This document shows positions 22,978-29,791 of a stretch of 29,791 bases of DNA, piece by piece (the stretch's first letter is position 1; each line of letters starts with the position of its first letter). A program made the translations under genes and the position numbers. The notes under the pieces were generated by a model, which made no database searches, had not been told where the DNA came from, and saw nothing but the letters and a program-made list of their open reading frames with translations. Source of the DNA: Bacillota bacterium (lineage in GTDB: Bacteria > Bacillota > Bacilli > Paenibacillales > NBRC-103111); NCBI GenBank assembly GCA_023393235.1, contig JAEWMH010000069.1, positions 1-29,791 on the forward strand. The letters are read 5' to 3'.

Positions 22978-23229
22978 TCACTGTGCCAGGAAGCTCTGCC
23001 CATCCTGCATGCCCTGGGCGAAGCCCTGATTAAAGCCGGTATCATACCCGTTGTTAAAGGCCGCGAGCGCCTGGCGGGACATCCCGCCCGGTTGCCGCCT
23101 TTTGGCCGCTTTTACAGCGCGCGCGGTCTTGGCGGCCGGTTTGCCCCGCTTGGCTCCCCTCTTCGCGGCAAGAGGCTTTTTCGGTCTGGCACCGAGACCG
23201 TGTTTTTGGCGTTGGCGTTTGGCTTTCAT
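22978..23229 (-). CDS. 83-aa basic protein with G-aromatic-x-x tetrad repeats
   Basis: A stand-alone gene with its own terminator. Residues 1-48 are strongly basic and Ala/Lys/Arg-rich (MKAKRQRQKHGLGARPKKPL and onward). Residues 58-77 form five tetrads with Gly every fourth residue: GYDT GFNQ GFAQ GMQD GQSF. Neither part is a signal peptide or TM helix. The same arrangement (basic stretch then G-aromatic tetrads) opens both CgeB-type proteins at 23939 and 25949. The ATG at 23229 has GGAGG 7 nt upstream; a frame extension to 23280 does not. Likely a small structural or scaffold protein of the spore surface; a nucleic-acid-binding role is also possible. No family recognised. Confidence 0.75.
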   Translation of the reverse strand: MKAKRQRQKHGLGARPKKPLAAKRGAKRGKPAAKTARAVKAAKRRQPGGMSRQALAAFNNGYDTGFNQGFAQGMQDGQSFLAQ

Positions 23230-23302
23230 TCGTTTACCTCCAGGTATAGGACTGCCGGGCCCGAAGGACCAACAGCGCATGACCGTGATTCGATGCGTAC
23301 TT

Positions 23303-23311
23303 TATCCTATG
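23303..23311 (-). promoter_or_regulatory. Sigma-K-like -10 element before the 83-aa gene
   Basis: CATAGGATA matches CATAnnnTA exactly and lies 74 bp upstream of the ATG at 23229, between the previous gene's terminator and this gene. The -35 AC is not found at the usual distance. Confidence 0.38.
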
Positions 23312-23355
23312 CCCGAAGGGACAGCAATCCCTCCGCTTACGCCCTTTGTTCCAAC

Positions 23356-23391
23356 AAAAAAAAGCCCCGCCCGGGATAACCCGTTTGCGGG
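23356..23391 (-). terminator. Intrinsic terminator after the beta-rich gene
   Basis: On the minus strand CCCGC/GCGGG (23387-23391 with 23366-23370) encloses an inner CGGG-TTAT-CCCG hairpin and is followed by GC and eight T (23356-23363). Confidence 0.9.
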
Positions 23392-23406
23392 ACCTTCTGC
23401 CAAACA

Positions 23407-23841
23407 TCAGTCGGAATAGGCTTCGGCATTGAAGCTCTCCGGCCCGACTCTTGTCGGGAACACTGCCAGCAGGCCGGGGGTGCTGACATAAGCCTGATAG
23501 ACAATAAAACCATCATTGGGGGGATTGAAGTCCACACCGTTGGCAGTTACAACGCTTTGCGAGAGGATAAGCGTACCAACCGGAATATTTTCTGTCACAG
23601 AGAATACCAAGGTAGGAGTGCCGCCCACCACCCGGAAAATGGTGATCGTGACCGGTGTCAAAACCGTAACTAAACCGGCGATGGTTACAGTAGCGGTAAA
23701 GTGCACCCGCAGATTCGGTCCTGCTCCGGATACATTTAATCCCAGAGTGCCAAACAGAGCTGGCGTTGTGCTGACAGGAACGGAAATGGCATTAGACGTA
23801 CTAGCGTTTTGCGATACCTGTTGATCTAACAGAATGGCCAT
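23407..23841 (-). CDS. Thr/Val-rich beta-structured protein, possible spore-surface protein
   Basis: A 144-aa protein beginning MAILLDQQVSQNASTSNAIS and made of strands rich in Thr, Val and Ser (LRVHFTATVTIAGLVTVLTPVTITIFRV, LVFSVTENIPVGTLILSQSV). It ends VFPTRVGPESFNAEAYSD. There is no signal peptide and no collagen-like repeat. The overall look recalls the beta-jellyroll C-terminal domains of exosporium proteins, and very similar small proteins occur in Paenibacillus as I recall. The Thr/Ser content makes it a candidate O-glycan acceptor. The ATG at 23841 has AAGGAGG 9 nt upstream. It is monocistronic and has its own strong terminator, as expected for an abundant structural protein. Confidence 0.78.
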   Translation of the reverse strand: MAILLDQQVSQNASTSNAISVPVSTTPALFGTLGLNVSGAGPNLRVHFTATVTIAGLVTVLTPVTITIFRVVGGTPTLVFSVTENIPVGTLILSQSVVTANGVDFNPPNDGFIVYQAYVSTPGLLAVFPTRVGPESFNAEAYSD

Positions 23842-23938
23842 AGTTCCACCTCCTTCCCTATTCCTTCTACAACATATGCTTAGCCGGGAGTGAGGAATGG
23901 ATATTCATCCAACAGGACTGAAAAAGGCTACTGGCCCC

Positions 23939-25057
23939 TTACATAGGTTCAGCCGGAAAAACCGTGCCCAGCAGCTGGAACAGTCTGGACCGGAAGGAGT
24001 GATCCCGGAGAGTGCGGTGAAGCCCGCGGACGGCAATCCGGTTGCGTTCCGCCTCGTTATGGAGGTAATAATCGGCCAGATTCACAAATTCGGCTGCGGA
24101 AGCGTAAGGGATGATTTCCTGGCCCGGGGTATAATACAGGGCCAGATCCTCCCGGACATCCGTCAGCTGAAGTGCTCCGCAGGCGGCGATTTCATAGGTC
24201 CGGGGGTTGATGGAGCGGCCTTCGATATTCCTGGCATTTTTGCTGTAGACGGGATCCACGGCCCCTCGGTGCAGGTTGATCACCAGCTTGGCTCCGTTGT
24301 AGAACTTGACGGTTTCATCCACCGGCGTCCATGACAGCCGGATGCTCTCCGCCAGTTTTTCGTAGCCGGCCAGACGTTCCCATAAGGCTCCGATAATCAC
24401 AATCTTGTGCCGGGCCAAAAAGGGGGTGATCTCATTAAAAAATCCGATCCGGTTGGGAAACCCGTTGCCGATGAAGCAGATATCGCTATGGTATCTGTTC
24501 TCCACTGCCATCGGACGGTAGATGGCGGTGGAGGCGGCCAAGGGCAAATAATGGGTCCGGGAATGGCCGGCTTGACGGTAGAGCTCCACGCAGCTGAGCT
24601 CATGGGTAAACACATAATCGTATTGGACAGCCACCGAAGGGGTCCAATCGGTAAAATAGGGATCGTCGGCAAACCAAACCGCCGTCCGGATGCCCTGGGC
24701 GCGGATCTGGGTGACCATCTCCAGATGATTCTCGGGGAACACATGAAGACCGTTCATAACCAGCACCAGGTCGGGACGGAGCTCGGAGGCCAGGCGGTAC
24801 ATCTCCCCGGGATTGCCTGTATGGGGCTCGCTGACCAGGGCGGCCAGCGCCTCCTCCACTCCCCGGTCGATGGCTTCGAACCCTTGCCGGATGTACAGCA
24901 CCCGCAGAGGCAGAACCGGGTAAACCGGCGGACTGACGGCCTGCAGGACGCTGTGGCAGCACCCGGTCCGGTAACCGTGGGACCGCCCGGCGGCATAACC
25001 GGATTCATAGTTCAAGGCGGATTGCCTGGATTTCTGCCGCCCGTTTCGTATGCTCAT
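23939..25057 (-). CDS. CgeB-type glycosyltransferase with N-terminal basic/Gly-tetrad module (copy 1)
   Basis: A 372-aa protein. Residues 1-36 hold a basic stretch (RNGRQKSRQ) and tetrads GYAA GRSH GYRT GCCH. The body is a GT-B protein of the CgeB/DUF3880 group: AVWFADDPYFTDWTP, the DYVFTHELSCVELYRQAG block, HYLPLAA, then the C-terminal SINPRTYEIAACGALQLTDV and YTPGQEIIPY segment. CgeB of B. subtilis is a mother-cell protein that acts on the outer spore surface. Start ATG at 25057 with GGGGGAT upstream. It is 18 bp after the RmlD-like gene and has a paralogue at 25949. Confidence 0.87.
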   Translation of the reverse strand: MSIRNGRQKSRQSALNYESGYAAGRSHGYRTGCCHSVLQAVSPPVYPVLPLRVLYIRQGFEAIDRGVEEALAALVSEPHTGNPGEMYRLASELRPDLVLVMNGLHVFPENHLEMVTQIRAQGIRTAVWFADDPYFTDWTPSVAVQYDYVFTHELSCVELYRQAGHSRTHYLPLAASTAIYRPMAVENRYHSDICFIGNGFPNRIGFFNEITPFLARHKIVIIGALWERLAGYEKLAESIRLSWTPVDETVKFYNGAKLVINLHRGAVDPVYSKNARNIEGRSINPRTYEIAACGALQLTDVREDLALYYTPGQEIIPYASAAEFVNLADYYLHNEAERNRIAVRGLHRTLRDHSFRSRLFQLLGTVFPAEPM

Positions 25058-25075
25058 GTGTATCCCCCGCTTCCA

Positions 25076-25918
25076 TCAGACGTACCGGGACGGATGGGCC
25101 CTCATCCAATCCCGCATCTCCGCAAGCATCATCCGGTACTCCGGAACCAGAAGCGCAGCCTCTGTTCTGGTGCAGCGGAGCGTCCGGTCCTGCCGGAAGC
25201 GGTCATAGGGCACAATAACCGCATCGTCCTTGCCAAACATGTCCTGGAACAAACACAGCAGCTCGTATTTGCTGACCTTTTGGGGAGCGGTAAGATGGAC
25301 CAGCCCGGAGGTGCCGGCGGCGAGCATCTGCTCCACGGATTTTGCCAGCTGCAGCGTCGTAACCCCGTTCCAGTAAACCTGGGTATAGCCATTAACCTCA
25401 CCCTGCTGCGACATAAACCAGTCGAACAAGCCGATCCGGGTGCTGCGGATTTCCGGTCCGATAATAGAGGTCCGGACGGTCAGATGCGGAGGGTGGCGGA
25501 CCTCGCCCATCGCTTTGCTGATGGCATAAACGGAGCTGCCGTCCGGCAGATCAAACTCCGTATAGTCCCCCTTCTCTCCGGAAAACACACAATCCGTACT
25601 GATATGCACCAGCTTGCCGTCCCATTCCTCCAGCTTCCGCCGGAGCAGATGGGGGAGCAGGCCGTTCACCTGGTAGGCCAGCCTCTCATGCTCTTCCGCA
25701 TCCCGGTTCAGGATGCCGACGGCGTTGATCACCACATCGGGACGCAGCCGGTCCAAGAAAGCCGAAATCTGTCCCTCATCACCGGCGTCCAGGTACACCG
25801 CATGGGGATCCTTCCTGTCGCGGGAGGTATAGGAAACCTCCCACCCCTCCCTCCTGCGGAAATAATCCACCAGCACATGGCCCGCCATACCGTTGCCGCC
25901 CAAAATGCACAGCTTCAT
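25076..25918 (-). CDS. RmlD-like NAD(P)-dependent sugar-nucleotide reductase
   Basis: A 280-aa SDR of the RmlD substrate-binding type. The Rossmann motif GGNGMAG lies at residues 7-13, STDCVFSGEKGDYTEFD near 105-121, and the catalytic Y-A-I-S-K near 128-132. Classical RmlD reduces dTDP-4-keto-rhamnose. RmlB and RmlC are not in the window, so a UDP-4-keto sugar from the 4,6-dehydratase at 18893 is an equally good substrate, as in the WbvB-WbvR-WbvD route to UDP-L-QuiNAc. The ATG at 25918 has an extended AAGGTGGTGAT site. Several GTG codons up to 25930 lie inside that site and are rejected. It lies between two CgeB paralogues. Confidence 0.88.
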   Translation of the reverse strand: MKLCILGGNGMAGHVLVDYFRRREGWEVSYTSRDRKDPHAVYLDAGDEGQISAFLDRLRPDVVINAVGILNRDAEEHERLAYQVNGLLPHLLRRKLEEWDGKLVHISTDCVFSGEKGDYTEFDLPDGSSVYAISKAMGEVRHPPHLTVRTSIIGPEIRSTRIGLFDWFMSQQGEVNGYTQVYWNGVTTLQLAKSVEQMLAAGTSGLVHLTAPQKVSKYELLCLFQDMFGKDDAVIVPYDRFRQDRTLRCTRTEAALLVPEYRMMLAEMRDWMRAHPSRYV

Positions 25919-25948
25919 CACGATCACCACCTTGTGTCCTTATGGGAT

Positions 25949-27139
25949 TTAGTCTGCAAACACACTGCTCAAAAGCGATTGAATGCGTTTGTGGTACGTA
26001 TGATCGGCTAATGTCCGCCTCAGCCCGCGCAGGGCAATCTCCCGCCGTTCATCCTCGTGGTTGAGGTAATGCCGGATTTTTTCCATACAATCCTCGGGGG
26101 ATGCGAAGGTGACCACTTCCTGGCCGGGCGTATAGTAGTTCAGCAGATCGCTCCGTTCGTCGGTCATCTGGAAAGCGCCGCTGGCGGCAATCTCGAAGGT
26201 TCGCGGGTTTACCGAAAGGGCCGGAATTTTGCGGACATTACAGTTGTAGGACTCGTCGTCATAGGCCCTGTGCACATTCAGCACAATACGGGAGCCGTAA
26301 TAAAACTTGGCGGTTTCCTCGGGGGAAAGCCATACACCCGACTGGATCCGGGGACCCAAGCGCATGAAGGCGGGCAGGCGCTCCCACCACCATCCGGAGA
26401 TCATGGAGTTGCAGCTCTCCAATGCCGGCAGAATTTTGCTGACGAAGGAAACCCGGTTCCAATAGGCGGAGCCGATAAAGCTTACATCCCGGCGGTAGGT
26501 GGTTGCTACAGGCTGGGGCCGGAACACACCGGGATTGGCACCCAAGGGCAAATAATGAACCCGGGGGCAGCCGATGGATTGGTAAAAGGGTACGCAGTTC
26601 AGCTCCAGAGTGAACACGTCGTCGTAATGCACCGCAATTTTCTCCGTCACATCCACGTAGTACGGATCGTCAGTGAACCAGACCGCCGTCCGGACCCCCC
26701 GCATCCGCAGCGCATCCACTACCTGCACAGGCAGCTCCATTCCTTCCAGAACCAGCACCAGCTGCGGTCTCATCTGATCCACCAGCTCCAGAATGGGCCC
26801 GAACGGCGAAACGGCGATACATTCTCTGGCGTTGGCTTGCAGGGCCTCATATACCGCCTGATCGATAGGAGAATAAGGGACACCCTTGCCGGACATGACG
26901 AACAGCACCCGGATATCCCATACGTTCGTCACCTGGGGAGGCGCCTGGATCAGAACCGAATTGCTTCTTCCCCAGCTGTAGCCGTAGTCGAAGCCCAGCC
27001 GGAAGCCGGCCGCCCGTTTCTCCTCCAGTGCGGCAGCTGATGTCGTTACCGCTGCTGAGGAGCCTGCAGGCACAGGACTCCGTCTGGTTTTCCGGACAGG
27101 CAACCGCCGCCGGACCTGCCGCTTCAATGACCGCTTCAT
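25949..27139 (-). CDS. CgeB-type glycosyltransferase with N-terminal basic/Gly-tetrad module (copy 2)
   Basis: A 396-aa paralogue of the gene at 23939. The N-terminus is very basic (MKRSLKRQVRRRLPVRKTRR). An Ala/Ser linker follows, then tetrads GFRL GFDY GYSW GRSN at about 49-64. After them comes S-V-L and the catalytic body: AVWFTDDPYYVDVTEK, YDDVFTLELNCVPFYQSIG, HYLPLGANPGVF, SVNPRTFEIAASGAFQMTDE and YTPGQEVVTF. The start at ATG 27139 is 9 nt from GGAGG; an ATG at 27145 is only 3 nt away. Same likely role on the spore surface as copy 1, perhaps with a different donor or acceptor. Confidence 0.87.
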   Translation of the reverse strand: MKRSLKRQVRRRLPVRKTRRSPVPAGSSAAVTTSAAALEEKRAAGFRLGFDYGYSWGRSNSVLIQAPPQVTNVWDIRVLFVMSGKGVPYSPIDQAVYEALQANARECIAVSPFGPILELVDQMRPQLVLVLEGMELPVQVVDALRMRGVRTAVWFTDDPYYVDVTEKIAVHYDDVFTLELNCVPFYQSIGCPRVHYLPLGANPGVFRPQPVATTYRRDVSFIGSAYWNRVSFVSKILPALESCNSMISGWWWERLPAFMRLGPRIQSGVWLSPEETAKFYYGSRIVLNVHRAYDDESYNCNVRKIPALSVNPRTFEIAASGAFQMTDERSDLLNYYTPGQEVVTFASPEDCMEKIRHYLNHEDERREIALRGLRRTLADHTYHKRIQSLLSSVFAD

Positions 27140-27311
27140 GGCCATATCCCTCCATTCCTTGGTAAATGTCCGTGCATGCTACCTTGAACTAACATGGTCC
27201 CTGCCGCAGGCTGGATGTGTTATGGAAGCCTCGAAGCCGGCAACGCCGGTTTGAGGGCCTTCACTGGCATTCCGTCGGTCTACGGTGCGGCAGGAACCGC
27301 AGCATGAGCGG

Positions 27312-28049
27312 CTACTTTTGCGTTATCCCCGCACCGCCGGTGCTTTTGACCAGCCCGTTCACCGCAGCCAGCGATTCGAAGGTCCCCGCATCCATCCACC
27401 AGCCGTCCAGAATATGATGGGAGAGTTTCCCCTGGGCTGCATACACATTGTTCACATCGGTGATTTCCAGCTCACCCCGTTTGGAGGGATGGATGGACCG
27501 GATGATCTCAAAAACGGCGTCGTCATAAAAATAAATCCCGGTCACGCTGTAACGGGACGGCGGATGCTCCGGCTTTTCTTCAATCCGGCTGATCCGGCCG
27601 TCTGTCAGATGGGGGACTCCGTAGCGCCTGGGGTCCTCCACCTCCTTCAACAGCACCGCCGCTTGGCCGGCCTTGCCCCGGAAGGCATGTATAAAGGGCG
27701 TAAGGGAAGCCTCGAACAAGTTGTCTCCCAGGATCACCACGAAGGATTCCCCCGGGCGGACGAAGGATTCCACCAAACCTAACGCCTGGGCGATTCCCCC
27801 CGCGTCATCCTGGATGCAATAATGGAGTGCAACTCCCCATTCGGAGCCGCTCCCCAGCAATTCCGCAAACTGTCCGGCGCTCCCTTTGCCCGTGACAATG
27901 CAAATGCTTGTGATGCCGGCTTCCTTCAGCTTGTTGATCCCGTGGATAACCATGGGCAGATGCCCGACGGGAAGCAGGTGCTTGTTGATAACCCGCGTCA
28001 GCGGATAAAGGCGCGTGCCCTTGCCGCCCGCAAGAATAACTCCCTTCAC
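27312..28049 (-). CDS. rfbA: Sugar-1-phosphate nucleotidylyltransferase, RmlA-like
   Basis: A 245-aa nucleotidylyltransferase. The N-terminal signature is MKGVILAGGKGTRLYPLTRV. Substrate-binding segments are GDNLFEAS, EEKPEHPPSRYSVTGIYFYD and RGELEITDVNNVY, very close to glucose-1-phosphate thymidylyltransferase. It should make dTDP- or UDP-glucose from glucose-1-phosphate. It is about 45 residues shorter than classical RmlA, lacking the C-terminal helical part, like many Gram-positive homologues. The GTG at 28049 has AAGGAGG 9 nt upstream. RmlB and RmlC partners are not in the window and may lie beyond the right edge. A 172-bp gap to the next gene holds only a weak CCGGC/GCCGG hairpin near 27,239-27,251. 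Confidence 0.88.
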   Translation of the reverse strand: MKGVILAGGKGTRLYPLTRVINKHLLPVGHLPMVIHGINKLKEAGITSICIVTGKGSAGQFAELLGSGSEWGVALHYCIQDDAGGIAQALGLVESFVRPGESFVVILGDNLFEASLTPFIHAFRGKAGQAAVLLKEVEDPRRYGVPHLTDGRISRIEEKPEHPPSRYSVTGIYFYDDAVFEIIRSIHPSKRGELEITDVNNVYAAQGKLSHHILDGWWMDAGTFESLAAVNGLVKSTGGAGITQK

Positions 28050-28072
28050 CAGCCCTCTCCTCCTTCAGGTGC

Positions 28073-28810
28073 TCATATATATTGGCGGGGATCAATCCCC
28101 CATTTATCCATAAATTTGCGGTAATTGGCTTCAATCAGCGATATGAGCGCCGCGTTGTCCTGCTTCCGGAAGCTGGCGCTTCCGTGGTGGTGCACGAAGG
28201 CATCTCCGGCCATCATCAGCCGGAAGCCCGCCAGCCTGATCCGGTAGCAGTAATCGTCATCCTCGTAATGCCCCGGCGAAAACCGTTCATCCAGAAGGCC
28301 GATCCGCTCCATTACCTCCCGTTTGAACAGGAGGCAAAAGCCCACCAGCCGTTCGAGAGGAATACGCCGGGAGGGATCCGGAATGCTGCGCAGGGGTGAC
28401 CATGCATGGAACTCCTCCATCGTGCTGTAAGGCGCAGTTTCCTGCTGGCGGCCGCTGACGTAATTGGAGCAGGGCCCGGCAGCCCCGACATCGGGGCTTG
28501 CGTCCAGGCAGTCCAGCATATTGTCCAGCCAGCGGTGGGTCACCACCACATCGTTGTTCAGAAGCAGGAGCGCATCCCCCACTGCCATTTTCAAACCGGC
28601 ATTGCAGGCGGCGGGAAAACCGGCATTGTCCGGATAGGAAACAACGGCCAGCTTTTCCCGCACACAATAGTCCAGCGTCCCGTCTGTGGAGCCGTTGTCC
28701 ACAACGATGATTTCATATGGTGTGGATGTATAGGCGCGGATGGAATCCACGCAGGGAGCCAGAAGCTCCAGCCCGTTGCGGGTGGGAATGACAATGCTGG
28801 TCATTCGCAT
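28073..28810 (-). CDS. Glycosyltransferase, GT2 family (rhamnosyltransferase-like)
   Basis: A 245-aa GT-A transferase. It has TSIVIPTRNGLELLAPCVDSI, the first acidic motif VVDNGSTDG, the NAGFPAACNAGL block, and the metal site LLLLNNDVVVTHRWL near residue 85. Further on are GFCLLFKRE and HYEDDDYCYRIRLAGFRL with the catalytic E-D-D-D. This is the pattern of WcaA/rhamnosyl-type GT2 proteins. The ATG at 28810 is 7 nt from GGGGG; an ATG at 28804 forms an ATGA overlap with the previous stop and is the alternative. It overlaps the upstream gene. Confidence 0.9.
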   Translation of the reverse strand: MRMTSIVIPTRNGLELLAPCVDSIRAYTSTPYEIIVVDNGSTDGTLDYCVREKLAVVSYPDNAGFPAACNAGLKMAVGDALLLLNNDVVVTHRWLDNMLDCLDASPDVGAAGPCSNYVSGRQQETAPYSTMEEFHAWSPLRSIPDPSRRIPLERLVGFCLLFKREVMERIGLLDERFSPGHYEDDDYCYRIRLAGFRLMMAGDAFVHHHGSASFRKQDNAALISLIEANYRKFMDKWGIDPRQYI

Positions 28811-29791
28811 GTGACTGCCCCCTTCGCCGCTTCCCGCTTGCGCAGACGGTCCGGATACCGGGAACGCGGCCCGGTGGCGCGGAGATGCTCATGGAACGCC
28901 TCCAGCCGGTCTCCCATAAGCACCTCAGGCCCCGCTCCGGCAGGGTACAGCTCCTGCCGGAGCCCGGTCCTTCTGTACGGAGAAGAGGGCAGGGGCACCA
29001 CAGCGGCACGCAGCCCTTGGAGAAGAGCTGCGGTTTGCGCCACCGGCGGCACAGCCAGGCTGGCTGCTCCCAGCCGGTCAAGGGCTCTCCGGGAGAGGGC
29101 ATGGGGACAATGCTCCAGTGAAGCGGTCCCCAGATCCCGCCGTCCTTGGGTCAAATTCATGAATTCCTTCAGCATGGCAGCCGGATCGCGGCCTCCGAAG
29201 GGCCCCTGCTGGCCGGGCATGGCCGATACCGCCAGATCATTGCCTTTGGCAATGGAGGCGATGAAGGGCAGGAGCTGCTCTGCTTGGACCGGCTCATGCT
29301 CCTCCAGGAACAGCACAATATCCGATGCGGCGAATTTGGCGCCCGCCGCCCTGCCGGCCCCGTAGCCCAAGGGTTCGGGATAATGGACCAGCACGGGACC
29401 GGCGGGGTGCTCCCGGATGAGCCGTCTTTTATCATCCGGCAGGCCGCCCGCCACAACAATGATTTCATCCAAGGCCAGACGGCCCAGCTGCTCCAGTACC
29501 GCACTTATGGACGGATGGCCGAAAGCCGCATGAACCACGGCGGCTGTGCTGCGTTCCGTCGGCAGCGGGATCCTGCGGCCAACAGGCAGGCCGGAGGCTT
29601 TGGCATACCCCAGCATGAAGCTGCGGGCTTGCTGGAGGTATGCTTTTCCCGGCCCGCTGCGGGACCGGCCGTTCCACCAGCGGGCCCAGGCCCGGCTGGC
29701 CGTTGCTGCCTGTTTCCCGGCGGCGTGGGCGCCCCGGACAGTGGAGCGGCCGGCGGCAGTTCCTGCCGCCCGGGCGCCCAGGCGCCGGGAC
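28801..29791 (-). CDS. GT-A-like protein with basic N-terminus (5' end beyond window)
   Basis: The frame stays open to the right edge, so the true start lies outside; 330 codons are visible. The visible N-terminal 58 residues are Arg/Ala/Gly-rich and basic (SRRLGARAAG, GRSTVRGAHAAGKQA, RWWNGRSRSG). The next part looks like a nucleotide-diphospho-sugar transferase domain: a first strand near AAVVHAAFGHPSIS, DEIIVVAGGLPDD, GYGAGRAAGAKFAASDIVLFLEEHEP, where the acidic pair E-E-H-E takes the place of D-x-D. A truncated start at the internal ATG 29616 is unlikely because it lacks a ribosome binding site. GT2-like fold is inferred; activity is uncertain because of the altered acidic motif. Confidence 0.7.
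   Translation of the reverse strand, partial: SRRLGARAAGTAAGRSTVRGAHAAGKQAATASRAWARWWNGRSRSGPGKAYLQQARSFMLGYAKASGLPVGRRIPLPTERSTAAVVHAAFGHPSISAVLEQLGRLALDEIIVVAGGLPDDKRRLIREHPAGPVLVHYPEPLGYGAGRAAGAKFAASDIVLFLEEHEPVQAEQLLPFIASIAKGNDLAVSAMPGQQGPFGGRDPAAMLKEFMNLTQGRRDLGTASLEHCPHALSRRALDRLGAASLAVPPVAQTAALLQGLRAAVVPLPSSPYRRTGLRQELYPAGAGPEVLMGDRLEAFHEHLRATGPRSRYPDRLRKREAAKGAVTCE

Noticed and set aside
22658..22981. 107-codon minus-strand open frame in the gap before the GT4 with basic tail
   Set aside because: It starts at a GTG without a ribosome binding site, is interrupted by a strong terminator hairpin in its own sequence, and shows no motif.
27146..27311. Possible gene or strong promoter in the gap before the second CgeB gene
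   Set aside because: No frame with a ribosome binding site exists and no promoter match beyond chance was found; only a weak CCGGC/GCCGG hairpin is present.

Overview
The window looks like chromosomal DNA of a spore-forming, GC-rich member of the Paenibacillaceae or a close relative. The evidence is strong AGGAGG-type ribosome binding sites, frequent GTG and TTG starts, Bacillus-type ars, SasA/RelP and Bmr-like genes, and a large cluster with CgeB-type genes of the kind found at spore-surface glycosylation loci. The genus is inferred from gene content only; no rRNA or marker gene is present.

Left third (1-9,031): stress and resistance genes, almost all on the minus strand. They are a truncated DUF169 gene and a MarR regulator sharing a TTGTCATGACAA palindrome; a DHA1 drug pump and its TetR regulator behind two tandem operators; a small alarmone synthetase of the SasA/YwaC type (plus strand); a YjbR/MmcQ protein; a DHA2 drug pump with a good sigma-A promoter and an intrinsic terminator in its leader; and two neighbouring arsenic units. 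One is arsR-acr3-arsC. The other is a cysteine-pair MarR regulator followed by arsM, both preceded by the same 21-bp operator. From 9,032 to 9,531 there is no gene; this stretch holds a 181-bp element with 22-bp inverted ends and a terminator.

Right two thirds (9,532-29,791): a glycan and surface cluster. It opens with three coupled small helical genes that look like diverged copies of one another, then a divergent GalE-like epimerase. A minus-strand unit follows (beta-rich small protein, GT4, second small protein), then a plus-strand DUF1796 gene facing a methyltransferase across an 18-bp perfect inverted repeat. A long minus-strand block carries a 57-aa protein, a GT4, two tandem GT2s, an SDR, a UDP-GlcNAc 4,6-dehydratase, a UDP-GlcNAc 2-epimerase and a GT4 with a long Arg/Lys-rich tail. 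Beyond it lie a monocistronic 83-aa basic protein with Gly-every-fourth-residue repeats, a monocistronic beta-rich protein, two CgeB-type transferases flanking an RmlD-like reductase, an RmlA-like nucleotidylyltransferase, a GT2, and a GT-A-like protein with a basic N-terminus cut by the window edge.

Working model: the sugar-nucleotide enzymes make 6-deoxy-amino sugars (L-FucNAc or L-QuiNAc type) and an RmlA-derived sugar. The glycosyltransferases build a glycan on the spore surface, and the small basic and beta-rich proteins are candidate scaffolds or acceptors. The most distinctive feature is a shared module, a basic stretch plus a (G-aromatic-x-x)n tetrad run, found on the stand-alone 83-aa protein and at the N-termini of both CgeB-type enzymes. 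It may be a common localisation or assembly tag.
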